Shown: positions 51,908 to 60,669 of the stretch, piece after piece
How the letters are laid out: each line of letters begins with the position of its first letter
Position numbering within the stretch: the stretch's first letter is position 1
Origin: Rhizobiales bacterium 62-17
GTDB lineage: Bacteria; Pseudomonadota; Alphaproteobacteria; Rhizobiales; Beijerinckiaceae
NCBI GenBank assembly: GCA_001898965.1
Contig: MKVW01000006.1
Location: 409,680-473,679 of the forward strand
Length of the DNA stretch: 64,000 nt
Direction: 5' to 3'
Position numbers and translations under genes: made by a program
Notes under the pieces: generated by a model
Databases searched by the model: none
Told to the model about the DNA's origin: nothing
Seen by the model: the letters and a program-made list of their open reading frames with translations, nothing else

Positions 51908-53433
51908 GCCATGGCTCCCGCCGCGACGAGGGCTTGCAGATCAGCCTTGGAAATCTTGCCGGTCGGCGTCATCGGCAGTTCCTCGACGATGCGGATGGCG
52001 AGCGGCGCGAGGTCGTAGCTGACTTTGCTGGCGATCGCCGCTTTCAGGCTCTCACTGTCAGTGGCGGCGCCGTCGATCAATGTCACGAAGGCTGTCGGTA
52101 GTTGGCCGCTGCCGCCGTTGGGCAGACCGATCAACGCGGCCTGGCGCACGCCCGCCTGTTCGCACAAGGCTTCCTCCACATCGCGCGGATACCAGGCGAT
52201 ACCGTCGACAGTGATGAGTTCGGCGCGGCGGCTGCGCAGGGTGATGTAGCCGTCGGCATCGATGACGCCTAGATCGCCGGTGCGCAGCCAGCCATCGCGG
52301 GTGGCTTCCGCCGTCTTTTCCGGTTTGCCCCAATAGCCTTTCATGAAGCCGCCGGTCAAAGCGATGTCGCCGATCTCGCCTGTCGGCACTGGCTTGTCAT
52401 CGGCGCTGAAAATACGAACTTCCTTATCGGGCAGCGGCGGGCCGATACGCACGAGATCGGCGCCCTCGGGCACCAGTTCAGGATAGCCGAGCGCGACGAA
52501 GCCACCGAGTTCGCTCTGGCCATAGCTTTCGACGATCGGCAAAGCGAGCTTGTCGCGCCACGCGGCCTTAAGGGTCGGCGGCAGGGGACCGCCGCCGGTG
52601 AGCGCCATGCGCAGCTTGCCGGGCGAGCGTCCTCGCTTTTCCGATTCCCGCAACACTTCGTCGAGCAAAGTCGGATTGCCGATCAAAACGGTGGCGGCGG
52701 CGGCTTCGATAGCGTCCCAGCCGGTCGCTTGCGTCCACTTGCCCATCACATGGATGCTGGCGCCGGCCGAAAGCGGCGGCAGCAGATTGCCGACGAGCTG
52801 ATAGGAACTCGACAAAGCCGTTGGTCCGAAAGAAATGTCATGGGCGCGGATTTGCAGACGCTCGGCGATGCAGCGGGTGGCGCGCACCGTCGGCTCATGC
52901 GCGAGGCAGGCGCCCTTCGGCTTGCCGGTGGTGCCCGACGTATAGGACAGGTGCGCGATGGCGCTTTCGTCGCATGGATCGGGCGGCGGCGCGAAACCGG
53001 CATTCATCAACTCGGGCAGGGACAAGGCGCCGGGCTGCGGACCGTCCATGCAGATGAGTGTTTTGACTGAAGGCACGGCGCGCTGGGCGCGCAGCACCAC
53101 GTCGTGCAGGTCATGGGTGTAGATGACGACCGAGGGTTCGTGATCGGCCCAGTAATATTCGAGGTCATCAGCGAATTTGACGTTCACCAGCGCGGCGATG
53201 GCGCCGATGCGCCAGGCGCCGAGCATGGCGAGAAGATAGTCCATGCCGTTGTGGGCGAAGACGCCGACGCGATCGCCCTTGCGTATGCCGCAATCGTGCA
53301 GCAGGCCGGCCATGCGGTCCATCTGCTCGACGGCTTGCGCATAAGTGAGGGATTTGTCGCGATCGACCCAGCGCAGGGCCATTTTGTCGGGGGTGCGTTG
53401 AGCGACGTCGCTCAGAAGTCGATGCATCAGCAT
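51904..53433 (-). CDS. AMP-dependent acyl-CoA synthetase/ligase
   Basis: This 509-residue adenylate-forming enzyme has the P-loop SYTSGTTGKPKGA near residue 165, VESYGQSELGG near the centre, and the GWLRTGDLGVIDADGY and TPTGKISKADL C-terminal motifs with the catalytic Lys. It activates a carboxylic acid as its CoA thioester. It shares an operon with the creatininase-family gene. It is divergent from the glutathione transferase gene across a 224-base gap where no clear operator was seen. Acid specificity cannot be read. Confidence 0.9.
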   Translation of the reverse strand: MLMHRLLSDVAQRTPDKMALRWVDRDKSLTYAQAVEQMDRMAGLLHDCGIRKGDRVGVFAHNGMDYLLAMLGAWRIGAIAALVNVKFADDLEYYWADHEPSVVIYTHDLHDVVLRAQRAVPSVKTLICMDGPQPGALSLPELMNAGFAPPPDPCDESAIAHLSYTSGTTGKPKGACLAHEPTVRATRCIAERLQIRAHDISFGPTALSSSYQLVGNLLPPLSAGASIHVMGKWTQATGWDAIEAAAATVLIGNPTLLDEVLRESEKRGRSPGKLRMALTGGGPLPPTLKAAWRDKLALPIVESYGQSELGGFVALGYPELVPEGADLVRIGPPLPDKEVRIFSADDKPVPTGEIGDIALTGGFMKGYWGKPEKTAEATRDGWLRTGDLGVIDADGYITLRSRRAELITVDGIAWYPRDVEEALCEQAGVRQAALIGLPNGGSGQLPTAFVTLIDGAATDSESLKAAIASKVSYDLAPLAIRIVEELPMTPTGKISKADLQALVAAGAMA

Positions 53434-53657
53434 GGGAATGCGACCTGAATTGAAGCCGGCGCAGAATGGCGCCTTGGCCCTACCTCAAACCGAAACCGGG
53501 AGAATGAGCCATATCGCGGCGCCTATAGGCGTTATTAAGCTTTATCTTGACTGTAATCGCCAAGCTTTCAACCCTGCTCTGCAAAGCCTTCGATTGGCGC
53601 GGCTGAACGGATTTGCGAGAACAGGGGCAAGAACGAGGACACGCAAGGACCAATGCA

Positions 53658-54632
53658 ATGGGTATCTTAATCAACGGCATATGGAGCGATGAGCGATTGG
53701 CGCAGGAGACCGGCAAGTCCGGCGAATTCCTGCGCGCGGACAGTGCGTTTCGCGATCGGATCAGCGCCGATGGTCGCTCGGGCTTCCAGGCCGAGCCGGG
53801 GCGCTATCATCTCTATGTGACCTATGGCTGCCCGTGGGCGCATCGCACCTTGATCTATCGTGCCGCGAAGGGGCTCGACGACGCTGTCAGCGTGAGTTGG
53901 GGCCTGCCGGACGAGCGCACTTATGGCTGGACGCTGGGTCATCGCCCGCAATGGCCGGAATGCAACGGCGATGAGGTGAACGGCTTCACCTATCTGCATC
54001 AGGCCTATGCGGCGGCGAAGCCCGGCTATACCGGCAAGGTGACGGTGCCGACCCTATGGGACAAGCAGACGAAAAAAATCGTCAACAATGAATCCTCGGA
54101 AATCATCCGCATGTTCAATACGGAATTCCGTGGCATCGCCGGCAACGAGACGGATTTTTATCCGGAGCATCTGCGCGAAGACATCGATCAGATGAACGCC
54201 AAGATCTATGCCAACGTCAACAACGGCGTTTATCGCTGCGGCTTCGCCCAATCGCAGCAGGCCTACGAGCAGGCGTTCGACGATGTGTTTCGCGTGCTCG
54301 ACGAATTGGAAGCCCTGTTGGACAAGCAGCGCTATCTCTGCGGCACTCAGATCACCGAAGCGGACTGGCGGCTGCTGCCGACGCTCGTGCGTTTCGATGT
54401 TGCCTATTTTCCCTTGTTCAAATGCAATCGCCAGCGCATCGCCGACTATCGCAACCTGTCGAACTATATGCGCGAGCTGTGCCAATATCCGGGGATCATG
54501 GCGACGGTGAAGCCTCGTCACTATATCGCCAATTATTATTCCATCGGGCGGCTCAACCCGAGCGGCATCATTCCGAAAGGAACGCCGGTCGATTATGCGG
54601 CGCCCCATGATCGGGCGCGTCTCCCTGTCTGA
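53658..54632 (+). CDS. Glutathionyl-hydroquinone reductase-like (Xi-class) glutathione transferase
   Basis: This 324-residue protein has the Xi-class active-site motif YGCPWAHRTLIYRAAK with Cys58 and the downstream VPTLWDKQTKKIVNNESSEI segment. Such enzymes reduce glutathionyl-hydroquinones, as PcpF does, and act in aromatic degradation or quinone detoxification. The C-terminal NYYSIGRLNPSGIIPKG is also characteristic. AAGGA precedes the ATG by eight bases. The SDR gene follows at once on the same strand. Confidence 0.9.
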   Translation: MGILINGIWSDERLAQETGKSGEFLRADSAFRDRISADGRSGFQAEPGRYHLYVTYGCPWAHRTLIYRAAKGLDDAVSVSWGLPDERTYGWTLGHRPQWPECNGDEVNGFTYLHQAYAAAKPGYTGKVTVPTLWDKQTKKIVNNESSEIIRMFNTEFRGIAGNETDFYPEHLREDIDQMNAKIYANVNNGVYRCGFAQSQQAYEQAFDDVFRVLDELEALLDKQRYLCGTQITEADWRLLPTLVRFDVAYFPLFKCNRQRIADYRNLSNYMRELCQYPGIMATVKPRHYIANYYSIGRLNPSGIIPKGTPVDYAAPHDRARLPV

Positions 54633-54654
54633 TCTCAGTTGAAGGATCGTTCAT

Positions 54655-55350
54655 ATGGCGGAGCGGAAATCGGCTCTTATCGTTGGCGCGGGCAGTGGGC
54701 TCAGCGCCTCTCTGGCGCGGTTGCTGGCGCGTGAAGGCTGGGCTGTTGGTCTGGCCGCGCGTAACGCGGACAAGCTGTCGGCGCTCTGCGCCGAGACCGG
54801 CGCGAAAGCATGGAGTTGCAATGCGGTCGATCCGGCGGCGGTCGCCAAATTGTTTGAAGACGTCGAGGCCGCGCTCGGCGCGCCCGACGTGGTTGTCTAT
54901 AATGCCAGTGCACGGGCGCGTGGGCCAATCGCCGAATTGGCACCTGAGGACGTGCGCCACGCCATTGAGGTCTCGGCCTTCGCCGGCTTCCTCGTCGGAC
55001 AGCAAGCGGCGCAGCGAATGCTGCTGAAGGGGCAGGGCGCGATTCTGTTCACGGGCGCTTCGGCCAGCGTGAAAGGTTTCCCGCAATCAGCCGCCTTCGC
55101 CATGGGCAAATTCGCTTTACGTGGTTTGGCGCAAAGCATGGCGCGCGAACTGGCGCCCAAGGGCATTCACGTGGCGCATTTCGTCATCGACGGCGGCATC
55201 GCCCGCGAAGGCCGCGCGCCGCCGTCCGATGCACCCGATGCGCTGCTCGATCCGGATGCGATTGCCGAAACCTATCTGCAGATCATCCGCCAGCCGCGCA
55301 GCGCCTGGACATGGGAAGTCGAACTGCGGCCCTGGGTGGAGAAATTCTAG
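54655..55350 (+). CDS. SDR-family protein with Phe in place of the catalytic Tyr
   Basis: The protein has 231 residues with a Rossmann N-terminus (LIVGAGSGLSASLARLLA) and a conserved TGASASVKGFPQS loop. At the expected YxxxK the sequence is FAMGK, with Phe148 and Lys152, so the usual acid/base Tyr is missing. Some SDR relatives with this change are inactive in classical dehydrogenation or bind other ligands. It is 22 bases after the GST gene, probably co-transcribed. Function unknown. Confidence 0.78.
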   Translation: MAERKSALIVGAGSGLSASLARLLAREGWAVGLAARNADKLSALCAETGAKAWSCNAVDPAAVAKLFEDVEAALGAPDVVVYNASARARGPIAELAPEDVRHAIEVSAFAGFLVGQQAAQRMLLKGQGAILFTGASASVKGFPQSAAFAMGKFALRGLAQSMARELAPKGIHVAHFVIDGGIAREGRAPPSDAPDALLDPDAIAETYLQIIRQPRSAWTWEVELRPWVEKF

Positions 55351-55354
55351 GCCG

Positions 55355-56332
55355 CTATTCGGGCTTGATGCCGACGCTTTCGATGACGGCTTTCCAGTGC
55401 TTGGCGTCGGCGGCGATGAGATCGCGAAATTGTTGCGGCGTGGCGGTTTCACGTTCGCAGCTATTGAGCTTCATGAACTCCGCCGACTTTTCCGTTTCCA
55501 GAACACTCTCCACCCCTTGCCTGATTTTGGCCGTGAGATGGGGAGGCATGCCCGATGGCCCGAATATGCCGAACCAGGTGCTGACCGAAAACCCGCGCAC
55601 CGTTTCCATCATGGTTGGAAGCTCTGGGCGAGCGCTTGCGCGCTGATCGCTGGCCGCGGCGAGAATCGTGACATCGCCGGATTGAGCGAAGGGGGCGATA
55701 TTGGAATAGTTGATGATGAGTGCGTTGACATCGCCGCGCACAAGGCCTTCGAGCGCGGGAGCGCCGCCACGATAAGGCACATGCACCATTTTGATGCCGG
55801 CCCGGCGAATGAAATCCTCCATGCCAAGATGACCGTAAGTGCCAAGGCCTTGTGAGCCATAATTCAACTTGCCCGGCTGGGCTTCGGCGAACTTGAGAAA
55901 TTCTTCGAGCGTCTTGATTTTCATCGAAGCCTGAACGGCGAGTACGGGGACAGGCCGACAGATCACGGCAATAGGCGTGAAATCATTGATGGTGAAGTTC
56001 AGGTCTTTCACCATGAAGGGGGTGGCGGTGAAAGGGGCATCGGCGGTTACGAAAAGCGTGTAACCATCGGCGGGTGATCGAGAAACAGTCAGGGCGGCAA
56101 TACTCGAATTGCCGCCGACACGATTTTCGACGATGACGGGCTTGCCCCATTTCTCGTAAAGCCCCTGGCCAACAACCCGCGCTATGGCATCGGTCACGCC
56201 TCCGGCGGCAACATTGACGATGAGACGGATATTGGCGCTCGGATAGTCTTTCACGCCCTCTTGGGCGAAGCATGACGTTGCCATCATCCCCAGCATCGCA
56301 AAGCTCGCGACGAGGCAGGTGCTTCTCATCAT
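55355..56332 (-). CDS. Tripartite tricarboxylate transporter (Bug-type) substrate-binding protein
   Basis: This 325-residue periplasmic protein has a signal peptide (SFAMLGMMATSCFAQE) and the Bug-family texts IRLIVNVAAGGVTDAIARVV, GKPVIVENRVGG and PADGYTLFV. No membrane subunits (TctA, TctB) are nearby, which is common for this expanded family. It probably binds a carboxylated compound. It is on the same strand as the cupin-like gene upstream, 45 bases away, with the same presumed LysR control. Confidence 0.88.
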   Translation of the reverse strand: MMRSTCLVASFAMLGMMATSCFAQEGVKDYPSANIRLIVNVAAGGVTDAIARVVGQGLYEKWGKPVIVENRVGGNSSIAALTVSRSPADGYTLFVTADAPFTATPFMVKDLNFTINDFTPIAVICRPVPVLAVQASMKIKTLEEFLKFAEAQPGKLNYGSQGLGTYGHLGMEDFIRRAGIKMVHVPYRGGAPALEGLVRGDVNALIINYSNIAPFAQSGDVTILAAASDQRASARPELPTMMETVRGFSVSTWFGIFGPSGMPPHLTAKIRQGVESVLETEKSAEFMKLNSCERETATPQQFRDLIAADAKHWKAVIESVGIKPE

Positions 56333-56377
56333 ACCCTCCCAGGCATCAGTTGCTTCTATATGGCCGACCAGGTGCGC

Positions 56378-57259
56378 TCAGGCGTGTTGAAACTCTCTTG
56401 GTTGCGATGTCGATGCGATGCTCTTGATCGGCGGCAGGCCGAAAATCAGAAGTTCGAGTTGCGTGTCGCTGGTGATCGCCGCCTGTTCGCCCGGATCGAT
56501 CTGCAAGGCGGAGAAACGCGAAAGGGGTTGATCGTTGCATTCCCCAGCGCCCGACAAAACGACACCGAGCAAACGCGTGTTCCGGGGCTGGAGGTTCCAT
56601 CGAGCGCCCGATTTCAGAAGGGCGATTTCCGCCCAAGTGCCGCGTTCGGTGAACGCGCCGAGATGTTTGCGCTCCAATCCAGGCCGTTCGGGGTCGCTGA
56701 TCCAGCGGAAGGACTGCGGATCCATGATGATTGGATCGGCATATCTTGGCCGGGGATATTCGAGTTTGGCGCCGAAGGCGTGTTGCCAGACCGCATCGAG
56801 GCCGCCGAGCGTTTTGCCGTCGTGGCGACGATAGAGGACGTCGGTGAATTCTCCGTCGCGGCGCAATTCGTCGCGGCACAAACGCAACCGATCGGGACCG
56901 AGATAGCCGTAGCCGGTCGATCCGCCAAATTGCAAGGTTAGATGCAGTCGCTCGCCAGGCTGCGCATCGTCCAACGGATCGTCCTGCGGACCGTACGGCG
57001 CGCCTTCCGTGAAATAGCCGAGCTGGCCTTCACGTAGTTTAATACCCTGTCCGACGTTCATGTCGCCGCGAACCGGATAACGGAATTGATCGAAGTTGTG
57101 CCGATGGCGTTTGGTCGTGAAATGTTTGTCCTGGCGCGCCAGCATCAGAACGAAATTATCGGCGGCGGTCTCGTCGCCAGTCAGTAGATATTTGAAAGCC
57201 AGCGATCCGGTCGGATGATCATGTTGCCAGGCCACGGCATCGCTTGAAACGATTTTCAT
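56378..57259 (-). CDS. Cupin-like protein of unknown function
   Basis: The protein is 293 residues from ATG 57259 with GGGAGAAG upstream. The N-terminal part has a cupin-like KRHRHNFDQFRYPVRGDMNVG, with a His pair and Arg/Tyr around it, and a later RLHLTLQFGGSTGYGYLG; a second barrel is possible in the C-terminal half (RLLGVVLSGAGEC). It could be a bicupin enzyme or a binding protein. It is divergent from the LysR gene at 57364, so it is the likely target of that regulator together with the Bug-type transport protein. Confidence 0.7.
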   Translation of the reverse strand: MKIVSSDAVAWQHDHPTGSLAFKYLLTGDETAADNFVLMLARQDKHFTTKRHRHNFDQFRYPVRGDMNVGQGIKLREGQLGYFTEGAPYGPQDDPLDDAQPGERLHLTLQFGGSTGYGYLGPDRLRLCRDELRRDGEFTDVLYRRHDGKTLGGLDAVWQHAFGAKLEYPRPRYADPIIMDPQSFRWISDPERPGLERKHLGAFTERGTWAEIALLKSGARWNLQPRNTRLLGVVLSGAGECNDQPLSRFSALQIDPGEQAAITSDTQLELLIFGLPPIKSIASTSQPREFQHA

Positions 57260-57305
57260 CCGCTTCTCCCTCTCCCCACGCTTGTAAACTAACACTCGGG
57301 GATCG

Positions 57306-57318
57306 ATAATCAGATTAT
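57306..57318. promoter_or_regulatory. Putative LysR operator
   Basis: ATAATC-A-GATTAT is a perfect inverted repeat of two 6-base arms around one base, in the 104-base divergent gap. The half-site GATTAT recurs at 57337-57342. A LysR-type T-N11-A box is compatible with this spacing. Confidence 0.5.
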
Positions 57319-57363
57319 AAGATCGCATCATAAGGCGATTATATTTGGTTATAGGGTGGAGCG

Positions 57364-58275
57364 ATGAAACTGCATCAGCTGGCAGCTCTGGTGATCGCGT
57401 CCGAAAGTGGCAGCTTGCGCCAGGCGGCGCAGAAGATGCGTCTGTCGCAACCAGCGCTGAGCCGCAGCATTCGTGAGCTTGAAGCCGAGCTCGGCGTGAA
57501 GCTTCTCGATCGCACCGCGCTCGGCGTGGAGGCTACGTCTTATGGAAAAGCCCTGATCCTGCGTAGCAAAATTATCGAAGCGGAGATGCGGCAGGCAAAG
57601 GACGATATCGCGCAATTACGCGCGGCGACCCATGGCGACTTACGCATCGGCGCGACGCCCGTCGCGGCATTCAGTCTGCTGCCTCCCGTTCTCGCGCGGA
57701 TCAAGAAAGCGCGGCCGAAATTGCGGGTCACGGTCAGCGAGGCCATTGGCACAAGTCTTATGGGTCGTCTGCGGCAGGGAGATTTCGATTTCGCTTTTGG
57801 CCGTATCTTCGAGGATATCGATCCACACGAATTTGCGACTGAGCCACTTTTCAATGACAGCCTGGTCGTCGTTTCGCGACGCGATCATCCGCTGCTCAAG
57901 GCGGGGCGAAAAATTGATTGGGAGAGATGTGAGTGGATTCTGCCTGGCAGTGACAGCCCGGCGCGAACGGCCTTTCAGCGCGCCTTTCATGAGAAGGCAG
58001 GGAGGGCGCCGCAATGCACGATGGATAGCGATAGCTTCATGACCATGCTGACGATCATTTCGCAGACCGATTTGCTGGGCGTGGCGCCGCATCAGATTTT
58101 TCGTACCACATGGCTGCAACGCGAATTCGCTACGCCTGATCTGGGGCTTAAATTTCCGTCCCAGCCGACGGGCATCATCCGGCGTGCGAAAAGCGCACCG
58201 TCGACCGCCGCGCAATATGCCATCAAGGAATTGCGCCATGCAGCGCAGCAGATCAAAACGGCGAAGAGAAACTAG
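57364..58275 (+). CDS. LysR-family transcriptional regulator
   Basis: The protein has 303 residues with an N-terminal helix-turn-helix at about residues 12-40 (GSLRQAAQKMRLSQPALSRS) and a LysR effector domain. GGTGGAGCG precedes the ATG. It is divergent from the cupin-like gene and the Bug-type binding protein, and probably controls them through the inverted repeat at 57306-57318. The inducing compound is unknown. It converges with the MetE-like gene. Confidence 0.92.
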   Translation: MKLHQLAALVIASESGSLRQAAQKMRLSQPALSRSIRELEAELGVKLLDRTALGVEATSYGKALILRSKIIEAEMRQAKDDIAQLRAATHGDLRIGATPVAAFSLLPPVLARIKKARPKLRVTVSEAIGTSLMGRLRQGDFDFAFGRIFEDIDPHEFATEPLFNDSLVVVSRRDHPLLKAGRKIDWERCEWILPGSDSPARTAFQRAFHEKAGRAPQCTMDSDSFMTMLTIISQTDLLGVAPHQIFRTTWLQREFATPDLGLKFPSQPTGIIRRAKSAPSTAAQYAIKELRHAAQQIKTAKRN

Positions 58276-58317
58276 GGTAGGGGTAGCGGCGATGCCGCCG
58301 CCACCCTTCCTTCATTC

Positions 58318-59439
58318 TTAGTGCGCCGTGGTGCCCCACACGTCCTGCGCCACTTCCGCGACGAGTTCGAGCTTCTTCTTCTCGATCTCTTCGGTCAGGC
58401 GATTGCCCGGCACGCTGGAGGCGAAGCCGCATTGCGGGCTGAGGCAGAGCTGATCGAGCGCGACATATTTCGAGGCTTCGTCGATGCGCTTCTTCAGGGC
58501 GTCCTTCGATTCGAGCGCCGCTTCCTTCGAGCTGATCAGACCGAGTACGAGCTTTTTCTTACCCTTGGGGAAGAAGCGCAGCGGGCCGAAGCCGCCGGCA
58601 CGTTCGGTGTCATATTCCAGGAAGAAGCCGTCGACTTCGGTGACGTTGAAGAGAGCGTCGGCGACGGAGTCGTAGCCGCCTTCCGCCATCCACATGCTGT
58701 TGTGATTGCCGCGGCAGGTGTGCAGCGTCACCGTCAGCTTGTCGTCGCGGCCTGCGATCAGGCCGTTGATGATGCGCGCATAGGTTTCCGGCAGTTTGTC
58801 CGGGTCGAGGCCATCGGATTGCATCTGCTTGCGCACGCCGGCATCGCACATGGTGGCGAAGGAGACGTCGTCGAGCTGCAGATAGGTGCAGCCGGCAGCG
58901 ACGAGATCGGCGACTTCGGCGCGATAGGCCGTGGTCATGTCGGCCCAGAATTCATCCTGGTTCGGATAGGCCGCATCGGCGATCACTTTCTTGCCGCCGC
59001 GCATGTGCATGTAGGTCGGCGAGGGGATACAGAATTTCGGTGTCTTGGTCGTCACCGATTGCAAGAACTTGAAATGATCGACCATGATCGGCTTGGAGCG
59101 GCCGACCTTGCCGGTGACGGCGATCATCGAGCTGGTGCTCTCGGTTTCGCCGGCCGTTCCCTTGAAGCTGACCGCATAATCGCTCTTGGTCGCTTCGATG
59201 CCATCGAAACCGGTGAGGAAATCGACGTGCCAGATGGCGCGGCGGATTTCGCCATCGGTGATGGCGTGCATGCCAGCGGCTTCCTGGAGTTTCACCACAT
59301 GGCGGATGGCGTCGTCTTCGATGGCACGCAGTGCCTCGGCATCGATCTCGCCGCGGGCTTTTTTGACACGGGCTTCCTTGACCGCCACCGGCCGCAGGAG
59401 GCTGCCGACATGATCTGCACGGAATGGGCCTTGGGACAT
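58318..59439 (-). CDS. MetE-like cobalamin-independent methyltransferase (core domain only)
   Basis: This 373-residue protein starts FRADHVGSLLRP, matching the C-terminal catalytic domain of cobalamin-independent methionine synthase, with zinc-site residues His240 and Cys242 (LHTCRGN) and Cys337 (SPQCGF) and a Glu in FFLEYDTE. The folate-binding N-terminal half of MetE is absent. Short members of this kind move methyl or related groups from non-folate donors, or act on other thiols. Whether it makes methionine is uncertain. It is upstream of no other met gene here. Confidence 0.85.
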   Translation of the reverse strand: MSQGPFRADHVGSLLRPVAVKEARVKKARGEIDAEALRAIEDDAIRHVVKLQEAAGMHAITDGEIRRAIWHVDFLTGFDGIEATKSDYAVSFKGTAGETESTSSMIAVTGKVGRSKPIMVDHFKFLQSVTTKTPKFCIPSPTYMHMRGGKKVIADAAYPNQDEFWADMTTAYRAEVADLVAAGCTYLQLDDVSFATMCDAGVRKQMQSDGLDPDKLPETYARIINGLIAGRDDKLTVTLHTCRGNHNSMWMAEGGYDSVADALFNVTEVDGFFLEYDTERAGGFGPLRFFPKGKKKLVLGLISSKEAALESKDALKKRIDEASKYVALDQLCLSPQCGFASSVPGNRLTEEIEKKKLELVAEVAQDVWGTTAH

Positions 59440-59476
59440 ATCGCTTCCTTTGTTTGACGATGTGGGGGTGAGAAGA

Positions 59477-60628
59477 TCAGGGCTTCTGGTTCGGATAGGT
59501 GGCGAATTCGATGTGATAGAGTTCGCCGTCCTTGCGCTCGACGCGACGGATATAGATGTTCTGCACCGGCTCGCGGGTCTGGGCGTCGATGGTCAAGGGG
59601 CCGCGCGGGCTTTCCCAGGACAGGCCCTTGAACGCTTCGATGAGTTTCGGGCCGGTACTGTCGCCGTTGGTCTTGGCAAGCGCGGCATAGATCGCGTGCA
59701 TGCCGTCGTAGCCGCCGACGGCGATCACGTTGGGGCGTGTCTCATTGTTGGCCTTGCGGTATTCGGCGACGAATTTCTTGTTCTCGGCTGAGTCATGCGC
59801 CGCCGAATAGTTGTAGGACGTGACTGAACCGAGCACGCCGTCGCCCATGGCATTCAGTTGCTCGTCGTCGAAGGCATCGCCCGGACCGACGACCTTGATT
59901 TTGGCTTCCGGGAAGCCGCGGTCGAGGACCTGACGCATCACCGAACCGGCGACCGGCGCCGGCACGAAGACCATCAGCGCATCAGGCTTGAGATCCTTGG
60001 CGCGTTGCAGGAAGGGCGCGAAATCCGGATTGACCAATGGTGCGCGCAATTGTTCGAGCACCTTTCCGCCTTTCTCCTCGAACTTCGCCTTGAAGGCATT
60101 CTGCGCATCGAGGCCCGGGCCATAGTCGGAGACCATGGATACGACGGTCTTGATCCCATTGGCCGCCGCCCATTCGGCGCCGGGTGCCGTCTGTTGCGGC
60201 AGGGTGAAGCTGACGCGCACGAAATAGGGAGACGACGCAACGATGGAAGCGGTGCCTGCCACCATGATGACGGCTGGAACCTTGGCCTGCGTGATCAGTG
60301 GTCCAACGGCGATGGCCAGCGGCGTCAGGCCGAAGCCGCTGATGACGGCGGCTTTGTCGTTGACGATCAGTTCCTGGGCGAGGCGGCGGGTGACATCGGC
60401 GACGCCGGTATCGTCGCGCACGAGCAGTTCGATCTTCTTGCCGGCGACGGTGTTGCCGTTCAACGCCATATAGAGTTTGGCACCGGCAACCATTTGACGG
60501 CCGGCCGCTGCTTGCGGGCCGGTCATCGGCGCGATCAGGCCGACCTTCACGACCTCCTGTGCGCGTGCCGTCGCACCGATGGCGAGCAGGCTGGCGGCGG
60601 CCAGCACGGGTGCGATGATCTGCTTCAT
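59477..60628 (-). CDS. Branched-chain amino acid-type ABC transporter substrate-binding protein (orphan)
   Basis: This 383-residue periplasmic protein has a signal peptide (APVLAAASLLAIGATARAQE) and a type I binding fold (VVKVGLIAPMTGPQAAAGRQ). GAGGGG precedes the ATG. No permease or ATPase genes accompany it, so it must use components elsewhere or sense rather than transport. It lies between the MetE-like gene and the GntR regulator on the same strand, so the three could be transcribed together. Confidence 0.9.
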   Translation of the reverse strand: MKQIIAPVLAAASLLAIGATARAQEVVKVGLIAPMTGPQAAAGRQMVAGAKLYMALNGNTVAGKKIELLVRDDTGVADVTRRLAQELIVNDKAAVISGFGLTPLAIAVGPLITQAKVPAVIMVAGTASIVASSPYFVRVSFTLPQQTAPGAEWAAANGIKTVVSMVSDYGPGLDAQNAFKAKFEEKGGKVLEQLRAPLVNPDFAPFLQRAKDLKPDALMVFVPAPVAGSVMRQVLDRGFPEAKIKVVGPGDAFDDEQLNAMGDGVLGSVTSYNYSAAHDSAENKKFVAEYRKANNETRPNVIAVGGYDGMHAIYAALAKTNGDSTGPKLIEAFKGLSWESPRGPLTIDAQTREPVQNIYIRRVERKDGELYHIEFATYPNQKP

Positions 60629-60669
60629 TGTAGCCCCTCGTCTTGGTGATTTCGGATCGATGATGCCGC

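Noticed and set aside
58276..58317. Hairpin between the convergent LysR and MetE-like genes
   Set aside because: The GCGGC/GCCGC stem is short with an unpaired bulge and no T-run, so a terminator was not called.
58321..59457. Plus-strand open frame opposite the MetE-like gene
   Set aside because: Zinc-ligand motifs and a good ribosome site support the minus-strand gene; the plus frame matches no known pattern.
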